In this document: piece by piece, positions 12,201 to 51,935 of the stretch
Numbering within the stretch: position 1 is the first letter of the stretch
Layout of the letters: each line of letters opens with the position of its first letter
Assembly (NCBI RefSeq): GCF_016097555.1
Contig: NC_054702.1
Span: 111,081,014-111,145,013, forward strand
Direction: 5' to 3'
Length of the DNA: 64,000 bases
From: Gigantopelta aegis
Taxonomy: Eukaryota; Mollusca; Gastropoda; Neomphalida; Peltospiridae
Program-made: the position numbers and the translations under genes
The notes under the pieces: model-generated
The model's database searches: none
Seen by the model: only the letters and a program-made list of their open reading frames with translations
Told to the model about the DNA's origin: nothing

Positions 12201-13187
12201 GAGGTGTGGTTGAAGACGTGCAATATTACTGTGATGCTGCAATACCGCCGAGGTGTGGTTAAAGACGTGCAATATTACTGTGATGCTGCAATACCGCTGA
12301 GGTGTGGTTAAAGACGTGTAATATTACTGTGATGCTGCAATACCTTGAAGCTGAACCAGATGGAGACGGGCAGAGTGAGGACATAGAGCAGGAAACAGGT
12401 GAAGAGAACAACAACATGGCTCACACGACCAATCAGAGGTGAGTATTCTGAAATTTATAACAAATAGCGTTTAAATCAAATAAATATAAAAGATAAAACA
12501 TGTCAAAACCAAATAGCAATTGAGTTATTTATTGGTTTCAAATAATATGACAATTATTATAAATCTGCAATAAAACAAAATCAATAAAATGTCATATTTA
12601 TGCTGATACATAATTTAAAATATAAATCCAGGTAGTATTTACTATATTTTTGCTTTAATCTCTCCTACTAATTTTGAAGTATTAATTAGTAAACATATAG
12701 TCAATGAAAAATGCCAACAACTAGTGTGTATGTAGTGGGTCGGGAGGAGGGACATACATATTAATTTGTTTATCAACTGTATCAAAATTCAACAATTATC
12801 AAGGTACATACTTTTTCTGTTTTACATGAAATGAATTCTGACAACCAGAAACATATCAGAACTACCATAATTGATATGTTAACCAAGAGGATTAAGTAAT
12901 GTGTAATCTGGTGGTCAGGAAGGCTCTAACCACTGAACCTATTTTACACTGCCTAATAACCAGGGTCTGTGCCTTTAATAAAAAATAAATATAAAATATC
13001 TAGTGTGCACACCTGTTGACCGAACTTCTGTTTCAGGAACAAAGCTGACTGGTGACGTGTAAGTGAAGGCAGACTTGTATTTCTGACTGTTGATATCATT
13101 GTACGTGTAAACAGACTCGTAATCAAACGCAGACCTTCCCGACAGATCAGGGTCACTTTCAGGCAGTCTGGTGTACTTGACCGACAT
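80..13187 (-). CDS. STOML1: Stomatin-like protein 1 (STOML1/UNC-24 type), 5 exons, C-terminus beyond the left edge
   Basis: This is a membrane-associated SPFH/stomatin-family protein. Relatives form a hairpin in the cytoplasmic leaflet and modulate ion channels and lipid handling. Five minus-strand exons (13013-13187, 12344-12447, 10188-10254, 7088-7170, 80-283) have AG/GT boundaries and matching phases, giving about 211 residues. Visible in order: a short N-terminal tail containing YTRLPESD; a hydrophobic hairpin ending LPVSIWFSFK; the stomatin signature IPNYERLVVFRLGRL; then ILPCVDRWQKVDTRVKAFSVPP; then LTKDGAGIEVGADV. The KDGA..VGADV block and the N-terminal tail fit STOML1 better than stomatin. 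The rest of SPFH and the SCP2 domain expected in STOML1 would lie left of the window. Introns hold an LTR element, an eight-copy SINE-tail array and a tRNA-head array. What is inferred is the exact paralogue; the exon chain itself is directly readable. Confidence 0.85.
284..655. other. STOML1-like intron 4, left part
   Basis: Non-coding AT-rich intron between the exon 5 acceptor and the LTR element. An AATAAA at 640-645 is on the plus strand and has no gene to serve. Nothing else is recognised. Confidence 0.6.
656..2040 (+). repeat. 5' LTR
   Basis: Matches 5511-6893 almost base for base. It contains about three imperfect tandem copies (about 115 bp each) at 1330-1680, shared by both LTRs. 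Confidence 0.92.
2205..4605 (+). pseudogene. Gag/protease-like region of the LTR element (fossil)
   Basis: A gag-like region with a purine-repeat low-complexity stretch (about 2487-2690) rich in Glu/Arg is followed by a CCHC zinc knuckle (C-X2-C-X4-H-X4-C, near 3451-3492) and a retroviral-type protease motif DTGCSQS near 3667. The right end carries an integrase C-terminal-like segment (KPGDKVLLYLP). It is broken; see the whole-element entry. Confidence 0.75.
4658..5285 (+). pseudogene. RNase H-like remnant of the LTR element (fossil)
   Basis: Segments such as FKLAVDASDVGAGAVLFQ and VVVFTDHNPLTFIHRM are typical of the RNase H domain of gypsy-type pol. It lies to the right of the integrase-like part, which is not the usual order and suggests internal loss or rearrangement. 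Broken. Confidence 0.75.
5511..6893 (+). repeat. 3' LTR
   Basis: Begins TGTGACGG directly after the purine-rich tract, ends GTGACA, and is followed by the target duplication gtcat. Shares the internal tandem copies (about 6205-6535) with the 5' LTR. Confidence 0.92.
7088..7170 (-). CDS. STOML1: STOML1-like exon 4
   Basis: The acceptor is aaattttcag and the donor CAA|gtaaag. Two bases complete the Gly codon from exon 3, followed by 27 codons reading IVFILPCVDRWQKVDTRVKA and then FSVPPKQ. This matches the stomatin-family 'GxxxxLPxxDxxxxVDxRxxxFxVPP' block. Phases fit on both sides (1 in, 0 out). Confidence 0.87.
7171..8020. other. STOML1-like intron 3, unique part
   Basis: AT-rich intron sequence between exon 4 and the SINE at 8027. 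Several short open frames occur, but none has splice signals or recognisable protein sequence. Confidence 0.5.
8027..8415 (+). mobile_element. tRNA-derived SINE, forward, complete-looking
   Basis: The head reads cctcggtggcgtcgtggtta (A-box-like) and gggttcggatccca (B-box-like), as in tRNA genes. It continues into a body with 'aaaagatcccttgctgctaa' and a terminal ttctttctttc tail. The tail portion is the source of the 188-bp array that follows directly. Confidence 0.85.
8410..9912 (+). repeat. 188-bp tandem array made from the SINE 3' part, 8 copies
   Basis: Units of 188 bp each start near tttacaaccagtctgtggga and end with the TTTC-rich SINE tail. Two variants occur: one with 'ccaatgccatataacc' and one with 'ctgacaccatgtaacc'. 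The first six units alternate between them, and the last two are both of the second kind. The reverse strand is open across units (66 codons), but this is a by-product of the repeat. Confidence 0.95.
9913..10187. other. STOML1-like intron 3, right end
   Basis: AT-rich DNA between the 188-bp array and exon 3. No feature is recognised apart from the exon 3 donor at its right edge. Confidence 0.5.
10188..10254 (-). CDS. STOML1: STOML1-like exon 3 (stomatin signature)
   Basis: The acceptor is ctcttttacag and the donor CCAG|gtaaga. The 22 codons begin VIPNYERLVVFRLGRLVGS and then run into KGP, with the last G opening the Gly codon completed in exon 4. This is the stomatin signature that follows the membrane hairpin. 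Phase 0 in, 1 out. Confidence 0.9.
10255..10930. other. STOML1-like intron 2, left part
   Basis: AT-rich intron DNA. A small splice-bounded minus-strand stretch near 10825-10882 was considered and not called, because its length would break the frame. Confidence 0.5.
10934..11195 (-). mobile_element. tRNA-headed SINE, reverse orientation
   Basis: Begins tttgtttaacaccatcacta and includes the conserved blocks 'agagcacattgatttattaa', 'ggatagcacataccatggcc' and 'ggctggaacgagaaatagcc'. Its tRNA-like head, read on the minus strand, lies at the right end and has expanded into the array that follows. Confidence 0.85.
11190..12075 (-). repeat. 57-bp tandem array of the SINE tRNA-like head, about 15 copies
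   Basis: Each unit contains 'catcaagcaagcactttacc' and 'actgggctacgtccca' separated by 'tttcaaaccaatcgcg'. On the minus strand each unit carries the A-box-like tagcccagtggtaaag and a B-box-like ggtttgaaat. Because 57 is a multiple of three, long open frames appear; they are not genes. The array sits in STOML1-like intron 2. Confidence 0.93.
12100..12343 (-). repeat. 49-bp minisatellite starting exactly at the STOML1-like exon 2 donor, 5 copies
   Basis: On the minus strand, exon 2 ends AAG|gtattgcagc. The following intron repeats a 49-51-bp unit five times, each opening with gtattgcagcatcac. Every unit starts with a copy of the donor sequence; the exonic side differs (cggcg instead of tcaag). 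Confidence 0.9.
12344..12447 (-). CDS. STOML1: STOML1-like exon 2 (membrane hairpin)
   Basis: The acceptor is aaatttcag. The first two bases complete the codon left by exon 1 (G|AA, Glu), then 34 codons include VVVLFTCFLLYVLTLPVSIW and FSFK before AAG|gtattg. This hydrophobic stretch followed by an aromatic-rich end matches the intramembrane hairpin of stomatins, whose Pro bends it back to the cytoplasm. The opposite strand also looks exon-like (acidic frame, gtgagt donor), but the stomatin reading is decisive. Confidence 0.88.
12448..13012. other. STOML1-like intron 1
   Basis: AT-rich intron sequence with no recognised element. Confidence 0.6.
13013..13187 (-). CDS. STOML1: STOML1-like exon 1 (start codon)
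   Basis: The first ATG is at 13187. The exon codes for 58 residues beginning MSVKYTRLPESDPDLSG and ending ETEVRST, then the donor CAACAG|gtgtgc in phase 1. The tail is Tyr/Ser-rich. A YxxLP element is shared with the N-terminus of STOML1, where it acts as a late-endosome sorting signal in the human protein. An in-frame stop lies just upstream, supporting this start. Confidence 0.82.
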
Positions 13188-13204
13188 TCTCACTCAGTGA
13201 CGTT

Positions 13205-13239
<35 letters not shown>

Positions 13240-13510
13240 ACCTGAAAATGAATAACAAACAAATATGATCAAAATCATAGCAACAATAAAACAATCAAAA
13301 TAAGAAGTCAAGAAAACTATTAACCTCCAAAAGAAGCAATATTTTATTAACCACATATATCACCATTTAACATAAAAAATAATTAAGCTCATGCTTTTAA
13401 AACAAGTTTATTAATTGTTGACATTTCAGTATTAAAATATATTTAACATACATATGAAACTATTAGATCATATTTTTACATTACTGATATTTGTGATTTT
13501 TGCCATTTAT
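13188..13510. other. Upstream region of the STOML1-like gene
   Basis: Contains an (AT)n tract at about 13208-13237, directly upstream of exon 1 on the minus strand, then AT-rich DNA. No clear TATA box or CpG-rich promoter is recognised. Confidence 0.45.
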
Positions 13511-13518
13511 CAAATTTT

Positions 13519-13640
13519 ATGTCAGGTCTATCAGATCATGTTAATTACTGATAATTTATGTCAGGTCTATCAGATCATGTTAATTACTGATAATTTATGT
13601 CAGGTCTATCAGATCATGTTAATTACTGATAATTTATGCT
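13519..13640. repeat. 39-bp tandem repeat, 3 copies
   Basis: Three near-perfect units containing caggtctatcagatcatgtt and aattactgataatttatg. Confidence 0.9.
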
Positions 13641-15230
13641 ATGCTCAGTTTTGATAGTAAACTAAAAGGACATTAATGGTATCAAATGGAGAAAGTTTAG
13701 ATCACAAAAAGTTGATTTTCACAAAACAAAATGGGATCAGACATCAGAGACATTAATTTGCCTTTAAACAATGTACTATTATCTTCAGTCCAGATATTGG
13801 GGTGGGACAGCGAGACTACAAAAGACTCACCTTGGAATCTTGGATTTCACAGTTTCATTAGAAACAACTGTTCTATTGAGTTTATAGTTATGTTTCTAAT
13901 ATTACTATTTCTTTTTAAATTTTTTATTAGTTTTGTCACATTTTACAATTTACGTGCGTCAATATCAAGCCAAGGCCAAGGGTCTTGCAACGACTTTTGA
14001 TTCAATTGAGGTGCAAGTCGCCCAAAACACAAATCTCCTTTAAGCCTGTGCGTCAGTCGATTACACTACAGTACAGATCCACAGTAAAATATATTAAATG
14101 TACGATGAAAACACCCGTAAAAAATTACCAGCTTACAATTATCATGTTAACATAAACATTTCGCAATGCTATTATTTTTTATTATTTTTTAATACAGGGG
14201 CCATAACCCTTACACTTTTGTTATCATTTGTAAATCCCTCCTTTCTTTTCACTACTCTTCTTGAGGGTGGATACTGGATTTTGCTGTCATAGCAATCTCC
14301 TAAAGTGCTTAGGTCGAAGGTTCAAACTTTTTTTGGTGGACCCGTTGAGTTTTTTCCCGACCCAACCAGTGCCCTAAAGGTTGTGGTATGTGCTGTCCTT
14401 TCTGTGGGAAAGAACAATTAAAGTTACATATTGCTGTTGATGGAAAAAAAAATATATGGCGCGCGTTTCCTTTTGATGTCAGATTTATCAGTACAATACA
14501 ATACATTACAAAATGCTTTATTTCCGTGGTTACATATGATATATACATACAATTACATAGGCGTACGGGCTCCCATTTTTATGGGGGGGGGGGGGGGAGG
14601 GGGCAGGATGGCTTTTGCCCGAATTAAACGAAAATGCCTGAATCTGCCTAACAACATTTAATCATATTAGCATTACTACTACCAAACAGTTATATAAGGT
14701 TGAAGACGAACCACTACGCATTTTTACATGGATTACAACTAATTGTAAGGATAGAATGATGGAAATGCATTGTAAAAAGGTCTGAGGTTAACACATTTTG
14801 CCAGAATATCTGTATAATATTTGCTATATTTTTATGTTTTACTCGAGAACTGGGGGGAAGGGGGCATTTGCTGCCACTTGTCTCGTACGTTTATGCACAA
14901 TTATACATATAAACAGTCTGGTGACCCAGCAATAATAAAGCTAATGATAAAAATGTATGTTATAAGTGCTATACAGTGAGTTGTCCTCAAATGTATTATT
15001 CGGATTCTCCAACGTATAAAATGAAAAAATAAAATAGAAATATATATATCGCAAAACTTAGGGGGGGGGGGGGGGGCGGGCCCCCTTCACTCCTAGACCC
15101 GCCAATGACAACAATGTTTTATTTATCGACACCACAAACATGATGATTTTGACAGGCTTCAATGGAAAACCCGCTACACATTTATATTAGCAACAAGGGA
15201 TCATTTATATATGCGCTTTCTCCCAGAACG
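13641..15230. other. Intergenic repeat-rich DNA
   Basis: AT-rich DNA with G-runs at about 14583-14597 and 15061-15076. The segments around 14555-14620 and 15060-15115 share the 'gggctccc/gggcccccttc' style of ends and may be degenerate MITE edges. No gene is supported. Confidence 0.4.
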
Positions 15231-15235
15231 GACAC

Positions 15236-15408
<173 letters not shown>

Positions 15409-15409
15409 T

Positions 15410-15640
15410 TTCACCATGTTCCATTTCCCTTTTTGATATAGGGATGAAGGAAAGTAATGGCAGTCTTATTAACAATGCGTAATTCTGCCTTTTGTATCAG
15501 ATTATGCGTATTGCATATCGATTACTACTAACAATTCTGCCTACTTTGGCTGTTCCAGCATTTTAGCATCACCCTTGTATTGAACTGTTTTTAAGAAACG
15601 TTTTTGGGTTTTTTTAATTGATCTTGAAATTTTTGGTAAA

Positions 15641-15680
<40 letters not shown>

Positions 15681-16865
15681 CCAATTCAAACGCAAACGGA
15701 CTATATTATTGATATGACCAGGGTTTATTTTTTAACAGTATACAGTGGAACCTCGTTTGTATCAGTATTTTTAGACTAGACCTACAGCTATCAGCCAGTT
15801 TTTGTCTCCCCTCTTCCCAAGACACGCCACTGAAGACGTGATAACTGTGTCCCCTACTAGTTGTAAAACATGGGAGAGGTGGGGGTTGGGTAGTGAGGGT
15901 GGGAAGGTTGTGGTGTTTTTTTTAAAAACCAAAGTACTTGAATAATCGTTGATAGTAAAAGCACACATATTTACGTTAATATTTTGCAATAACAAAATAC
16001 GTTAAATGTCAGATGGAAGAAGAAACCGGGGCTTATATTTTATTTGTCTCCATATTTGTAGCATGGTCAGTAAACTACTCGAATAGAGAAGAAAAAACAG
16101 GTAGAAGAAAAAAACTAGAAAAAAAGGAAAAAAGAAAAGAAAAAAGAAACGAATAATGTTAAAAACAAGATACTTAAATACTATATTATTATACTAATTA
16201 CCAGAGTTAACCAGAATAAAAAACAATGTGAAAAGATAATGAGTCACACATCAATAGCAAACACCAATATAAACCTATCACGAAAAGAAACACTGAAGGT
16301 AAAAACGACACAAAACACATAAATCCTCATCCCTTTACATTAACATTATTATTCCAAATGGTGATGACCTGTTGTCCAATACATTCAGATCAGTGTTACT
16401 TGAACTTCACCATAAGAAAGGGCTGGGGTGTTGTTCCTGTTTAACCCTATATGTGTGTCGGAAATGTAGGGAAAATAATTCCACGTGTTTCACATTTATT
16501 CTGAATTGAGTGTCACGTTTCCCGGCATAGACCTTGTGCATGTAAAACTAATGTCAACACTCACATAAGAATAAAGCATAATTTTTAACATTTTATTTTC
16601 AATGCAGTCATCTAATATTACTATTGGCTTAAAGGTACAGTAACATTAAATTATTCTTGGAAGCGTTCATTATTTTATGAATGATTTAATAAAAAATAAC
16701 TATGTGCAGTTAATCCCACCAAAGCATTTTGCTAATCTCCACGCTGCAATGGAGTGTAGCCAGCATTGGGTTTCAGTAGAAAGACACGCCCAAACCCCGA
16801 CTCCACCCTTGTTACCGACAATCTCAGTATATCAAGAAGAAAAAAAAAGAAAAAAGAAACAAAAA
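15410..16865. other. Intergenic region
   Basis: AT-rich; includes a (TA)n tract at about 15643-15676. No coding sequence recognised. Confidence 0.4.
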
Positions 16866-17173
16866 AGGTTGTTTTGTTTAACGACACCACTAGAGCACAT
16901 TGATTTATTAATCATCGGCTATTGGATGTCTAACATTTGGTCATTTTTGAAAGTCATAGAGAGGAAACCCGCTAAAAATTTTTAATTAGTAGCAATGGAT
17001 CTTTTATATGCACCATCCCACAGACAGGATAGTACATACCACGGACTTTGATATACCATTCGTGGTGCACTGGCTGGAACGAGAAATAGTCCAATGGGCC
17101 GTTGGACGGGGATCGATCCCATACCCACCGCGCATCAAGCGAGCGCTTTACCACTGGGCTACGTCCCGCTCCG
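16866..17173 (-). mobile_element. tRNA-headed SINE, reverse orientation, nearly full length
   Basis: Runs from gttttgtttaacgacaccac to 'gctttaccactgggctacgt' and cccgctcc. Contains all conserved blocks of the family, including 'tgcaccatcccacagacagg' and the tRNA-like head at the right. Confidence 0.9.
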
Positions 17174-18045
17174 TCTCAGTATATGAGTGCACACAAGTCT
17201 GTTCATCTATTATGTTCAGCTATAACAAGTAGCTGCATACTTCCCACGCCACATTTCTTAAAGTGAAATATGATATTTAAACAAACTATCTGTTTTCGGT
17301 TTGTGTTGCTCATGCATTCATTTAAAAGATCAAATTAACGAAATAATCCTCAAAATCACTACATGAGCTGAAAACTGGACTCAGCTGAATAAGGAATTTA
17401 GGTTTATTAAAAAGTAACGATGCGAACACGAATAATCAATTAGTTGTCCATGTATATTATTTGCATATCAGTTTGACTTGACAAAATATCACAAAAAGTG
17501 GAAGAATTTAGACTTCTCAGTCATAAGTAACTTGGTAAACAAATATATTAATCACATTTTGATGAAAGACCAAACGCTTTAGATTAGCAAAACACATATC
17601 TCATATCAGCATAAACCTTTTACATGTACGATGGTAGATACGTATCATAAACGTATGATGTGTCTAAAACCAGTTTTGATTTTATCTGTAGTTTACTCGG
17701 TAAATCAGTCTTATGGTTAAGAACAGCGGTTTATATCCATGTTTATCTTCAGTCTTTCGCTGAAGTGGTTTCGAATTGCTCACATTTCCATAACATCGCG
17801 TGCTGGACATAAATGTATCGTTTTTAGTACAACCATTTGCATTCCGCTACAATGTTATCGAAAATAAGACGGTAAAACGTACACACGAATGGCATGGTCA
17901 AGACAAATGGACGTGCTGGGAATATTACGACACGGAACGAATTAGAGTTACTCCGAGGAAACACACAGATGTGAAAGCTAAATCATTTTCTGTTGGCTCT
18001 ATTTTGAATTCATATAGAATTAACTCTGAAATATATATATTAACA
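17174..18045. other. Upstream region of the KIAA2012-like gene
   Basis: AT-rich DNA. From 17800 the frame is already open for 82 codons before the first ATG at 18046, so part of it may be a coding exon spliced from further upstream. No definite acceptor could be chosen. Confidence 0.4.
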
Positions 18046-19482
18046 ATGGCTAGCATTGGCGATAATCATAAAAATGCAAACATATACAAAGGACTAAAGT
18101 TCCCAAGGATAGTAGCGGAATATGGGGAAATGCCTCCAAAAAACAAAGTGCAATATTTTCCAAGGAATAAGATATGCAATCTCCCGAGCATATTTGAAAG
18201 AAAAGCACAACTGCGGCTACCGAAAACCTGTTTGACAAGAAGAGGACCTCTTGCTCTGTGGTCGCATCATCGAGCTTTGGGAACAAGCGAAGATAAATAC
18301 CGAAATCTTCAAAGCGTCAAAACATTTTCGAAAGTCACTGCATCTTGTGATGTGTTAATTCCAGAAACCCCACAATGCCAGCCTATTGAAACCACAAGAG
18401 AACTGAAAAGAGGAATTCTAAATTATAATGCCCAGCAATCGGAACAAGAGAGGGATATCAAACCCGGCCATTCCGCCAGACAATATGTATCATATTGGCG
18501 TCAGTGTCACAGAGATGACAAATGTTATCATTCTGTCATGGCACAATTGGAAACTGATGAACAAAACAGATATACGGTAATTCATTCTCAAAAACAGGTG
18601 CGACAAAACGAAACTGTTGTACGCCTAAAAGACTCACCATCACCTTATCAAATACCTAACAAACTGAAGACTCTAACCCTGCAGTGCTGTGATTGCAGGA
18701 AAAGGCACACTAAACGACTGCTCAGTAACTCTTACAATAGACGGATACCCGAAGGACTTCGGAATATGATGTATCCCAATAATTTGTGCTCAGAAGGGTC
18801 ATCATGCTACAAAAGTCTAAGATCGACTGAATGCCCAGGAGTTAAAATTCAAACGCAGATTACGTATCCAGTGTATGGGATTAACAGTCATACATCTTGT
18901 TCACACTGTGATCGTTTTGACGTACCAGAAGCCGGCCAGTGTCAAAAGAGAAGCACAGGCAATTCTTCAACAATGTCTTCTTGCATGCCTCAATTCAACC
19001 AGCGTCAAAACAGATCCATAGCCATATCTTCTATAATGTCTTCTGACTTTCCTGAACTCAACCTGCGTCAAAACAGAACGATAGACAGAGCTTCTATAAC
19101 GTCTTCTGACGTTCCTGAATTCAACCTGCGTCAAAACAGAACCACAGACAGAGCTTCTATAACGTCTTCTGACGTTCCTGAATTCAACCTGCGTCAAAAC
19201 AGAACCAGAGATAATGCTTCTATAATAACGTCTGACGTTCCTAAACTCAACCAGCGTCAAAACAAAACCATATATAGTGCTTCTGTAATGTTTTCTGACT
19301 TTTCTGAACTCAACATGCGTCAAAACAGAACCATAGAAAGTGCTTCTACAATGTCGTCTGGTAACAAGTACATTAGAATGAAACTTGGACAAGTCTTAAA
19401 CGATGCGTTGACTAGGATGAATTCAAACAATATGTGTGGTTCTGTTCAGCCGGCATCACACATTTCTGTAGAATCGGAGTGA
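18046..19482 (+). CDS. Uncharacterised protein with six 21-residue C-terminal repeats, possibly KIAA2012-related
   Basis: A single open frame of 478 codons from the first ATG, which reads MASIGDNHKNANIYKG. The frame is open for 82 more codons upstream, so the N-terminus may be longer. The middle contains LRLPKTCLTRRGPLALWS and, further on, ELKRGILNYNAQQ and DIKPGHSARQYVSYW. These recall 'LPKTFSTRKGALILYSE' and 'IQPGYSAKRYLRGLL' in the vertebrate KIAA2012 family (unknown function), as I remember that sequence; the order is the same. Two small Cys clusters follow (CCDC, CSHC). The last third has six 21-residue repeats with consensus SSDVPEFNLRQNRT, encoded by a 63-bp minisatellite. No signal peptide or membrane segment is seen. 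AATAAA signals lie at 19523 and 19756. It is upstream of the kinase gene on the same strand. The open frame is secure; the family call is tentative. Confidence 0.65.
   Translation: MASIGDNHKNANIYKGLKFPRIVAEYGEMPPKNKVQYFPRNKICNLPSIFERKAQLRLPKTCLTRRGPLALWSHHRALGTSEDKYRNLQSVKTFSKVTASCDVLIPETPQCQPIETTRELKRGILNYNAQQSEQERDIKPGHSARQYVSYWRQCHRDDKCYHSVMAQLETDEQNRYTVIHSQKQVRQNETVVRLKDSPSPYQIPNKLKTLTLQCCDCRKRHTKRLLSNSYNRRIPEGLRNMMYPNNLCSEGSSCYKSLRSTECPGVKIQTQITYPVYGINSHTSCSHCDRFDVPEAGQCQKRSTGNSSTMSSCMPQFNQRQNRSIAISSIMSSDFPELNLRQNRTIDRASITSSDVPEFNLRQNRTTDRASITSSDVPEFNLRQNRTRDNASIITSDVPKLNQRQNKTIYSASVMFSDFSELNMRQNRTIESASTMSSGNKYIRMKLGQVLNDALTRMNSNNMCGSVQPASHISVESE
18985..19365 (+). repeat. 63-bp coding minisatellite, 6 copies
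   Basis: The core 'cgtcaaaacag' recurs every 63 bp (19003, 19066, 19129, 19192, 19255, 19318). All copies stay in frame, and several substitutions are conservative (NLRQ, NQRQ, NMRQ). Confidence 0.92.
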
Positions 19483-19851
19483 ATACAAAATTGTATATCG
19501 ATGTAAATACAGTATCTTCATCAATAAACACAACTAAACTAAGATCATTGTTATGAAAACATAATAACTGTATTGAAACTTAAATGTTTAGTACAAGTTT
19601 GTGTACATTAATTGTATTGCTTCTAGGTGATAAACCACATATGTTGACACTGGATAAAACAATATTAGTTTCGTTTACATGTTAATATGAGACAATGTTT
19701 AAAATTTATATTTGAGACCATTTTAACATAAAGATAGTTTTGTTCTTTTTATTGTAATAAAGATGAACAAATTCATAAATGTTCTACTTCTTTATTATTT
19801 AAATATTTTCGAGGCAGAAATTTTATTATTAAATTATTATTTGTTTTACTT

Positions 19852-20078
19852 TTGTTTTATTTGTTATGTAATATGTAATGCTCCGAGGATTTGTCATAAG
19901 TCTGTTTTATTTGTTATGTAATATGTAATGCTCCGAGGATTTGTCATAAGTCTGTTTTATTTCAAACAAATTGTTATGTAATATGTAATGCTCCGAGGAT
20001 TTGTCATAAGTCTGTTTTATTTCAAACAAATTGTTATGTAATATGTAATGCTCCGAGGATTTGTCATAAGTCTGTTTT
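19852..20078. repeat. 49-60-bp tandem repeat, 4 copies, downstream of the KIAA2012-like gene
   Basis: Units contain atgtaatgctccgaggattt and gtcataagtctgttttattt. The first is about 11 bp shorter, lacking the 'tcaaacaaa' segment of later copies. Confidence 0.92.
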
Positions 20079-20316
20079 AAACATGATCCAAATCGTCAAC
20101 GTCATAATATCTGTGCAACACTGGAAACTGTCGGCAACTGTCTAGTGTACACGCAACTTGCGTTATTGGGACACTATCTAACCTTAAAATCCCCCAACCA
20201 AGCCCAGGGGTGGCAGTCACAAAAGAATCCTAGCACAGTATTAGAGGGAGGACTCCAGGTAGACAAAACAGGTACTTTAAACTACAAATGACACTTTTAA
20301 TCTGTAAACTAAACTC

Positions 20317-20560
20317 GTCCTCGGTGGCGCAGTGGTTAAGCCATCGGACATAAGCTGGTAGGTACAGGGTTCGCAGCCCGGTACCGACTCCAACCCAGAG
20401 CGAGTTCTTAAGGGCTCAATGGGTAGGTGTAAGGCCACTACACCCTCTTCTCTATCACTAACCAACTAACAACTAACCCACTGTCCTATACAGTCAGCCC
20501 AGATACCTGAGGTGTGTGCCCAAGACAGCGTGCTTGAACCTTAATTGGATATAAGCACGA
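20317..20560 (+). mobile_element. tRNA-headed SINE, forward, with a different body
   Basis: The head cctcggtggcgcagtggtta with box-B-like gggttcgcagccc resembles the SINE at 8027. The sequence after about 20440 diverges from that copy. Confidence 0.75.
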
Positions 20561-20639
20561 AAATAAGTTGAAATTAAAATGTAAACTAAAAAACATGACA
20601 CTTTTAAACTAAAAATAAAATGACTATTTTCGAATTTGT

Positions 20640-20880
20640 TTGTGGAAGAACAATTTCCTTTTAGTCCACACCCACCCATTTCTAGCTAGGCACGGCCCTG
20701 CAGCGTGTATAGGAAATTGTGCAGACAGTGGCGAGCAAAGTTCCCAGGTGGTTTGGGTCATGCTCCCACTGAAAATATATTTTAAAAAGAAAATAAAGTT
20801 TACTTGGAGAAGGAAGGGTTTCGATCCACGAAACCCCCCTCTATACAGGCGCCTGCCATCTTGGTAGTTTGATGACAATC
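20640..20880 (-). repeat. Possible dispersed repeat
   Basis: A GC-richer block with a 'tggtttgggtcatgctccca' core that looks like a dispersed element from its composition and sharp edges. No termini could be defined. Confidence 0.3.
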
Positions 20881-21756
20881 TGTATACTTATCACATACCA
20901 TTTCTATCGCAGCAGCAATAACGACAATTGAATGCGAGCGCAATCGACCCCCGAATAAGGCGATTACCGCATTAGTGTCATTATCTTAAGATGGCCACAA
21001 GTCGTTTCCTTTGTTGTACGTTGTGTATTAACGCTTTCACCACTTGTCACTAAGATCGCATTCTAATGTGATTGGTATTTTGAGTACCACGACGTTTTTA
21101 GCCAAGAGAAGCGACCTGTTTTACAATACAGGCTGCATACAATGGAAAAATAGCAATTAAGAACAAAGACAGAAACAATAAATTATCATGTGAAGAAGAC
21201 TCGTGAACAATATCCCATACTATGACAAAAACTGTTTGGAGATGACTTCTAACGAAAGGAATATAATCGTCTTTAAGAGAGCATTTCGTGACATTTTTTG
21301 ATAGTCAAAGTGGACTACTTTTCCTTCATTACTGACGAATGGAACCTAATTTGGAAGTATGTATCATTTAAAACTGTGTACGCTAAGCTAAATACAATGA
21401 CGCAGAAATCACCTATGCACGCAGAAGCAGGGATGTTATTTATAAAGTGCATGTTAAGCTATTTATAATGCTATCATGCTACAGAGGTTGATTATCTCAA
21501 CAGCTAATGATTTCATGAATGATTGATTGACGTTAGCTCTTCTTCAGACACCTTCAGACGAGTTCATCAGTTCAGAGCCGTGAGCGGAAGATCTGGAGGG
21601 ATGATTCGTCTCAATTAGATTGGATACACACACACCACAAAACTCGAAATATACGTCTGGGAGATGACGTGATCAGATACTCGGTGCAGGGGAACTGAGA
21701 AAAGCGATGGCGCTATACTCGGGAACTAAAGGACACGAGGACGTCGTGTAAGGACA
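20881..21756 (+). promoter_or_regulatory. 5' flank and leader of the kinase gene
   Basis: No TATA box is evident. The leader just before the start codon contains an upstream ORF at 21707-21751: 14 codons, ATG in the context gcgATGg, with its stop 5 nt before the kinase ATG. Transcription start and any upstream non-coding exon cannot be placed. Confidence 0.4.

Positions 21757-51935
<30,179 letters not shown>

Noticed and set aside
12356-12439. Plus-strand acidic exon ending in a gtgagt donor
   Set aside because: The minus strand encodes the membrane hairpin of the STOML1-like protein with matching phases on both sides.
18967-19392. 141-codon minus-strand ORF
   Set aside because: Antisense shadow of the coding 63-bp repeats.
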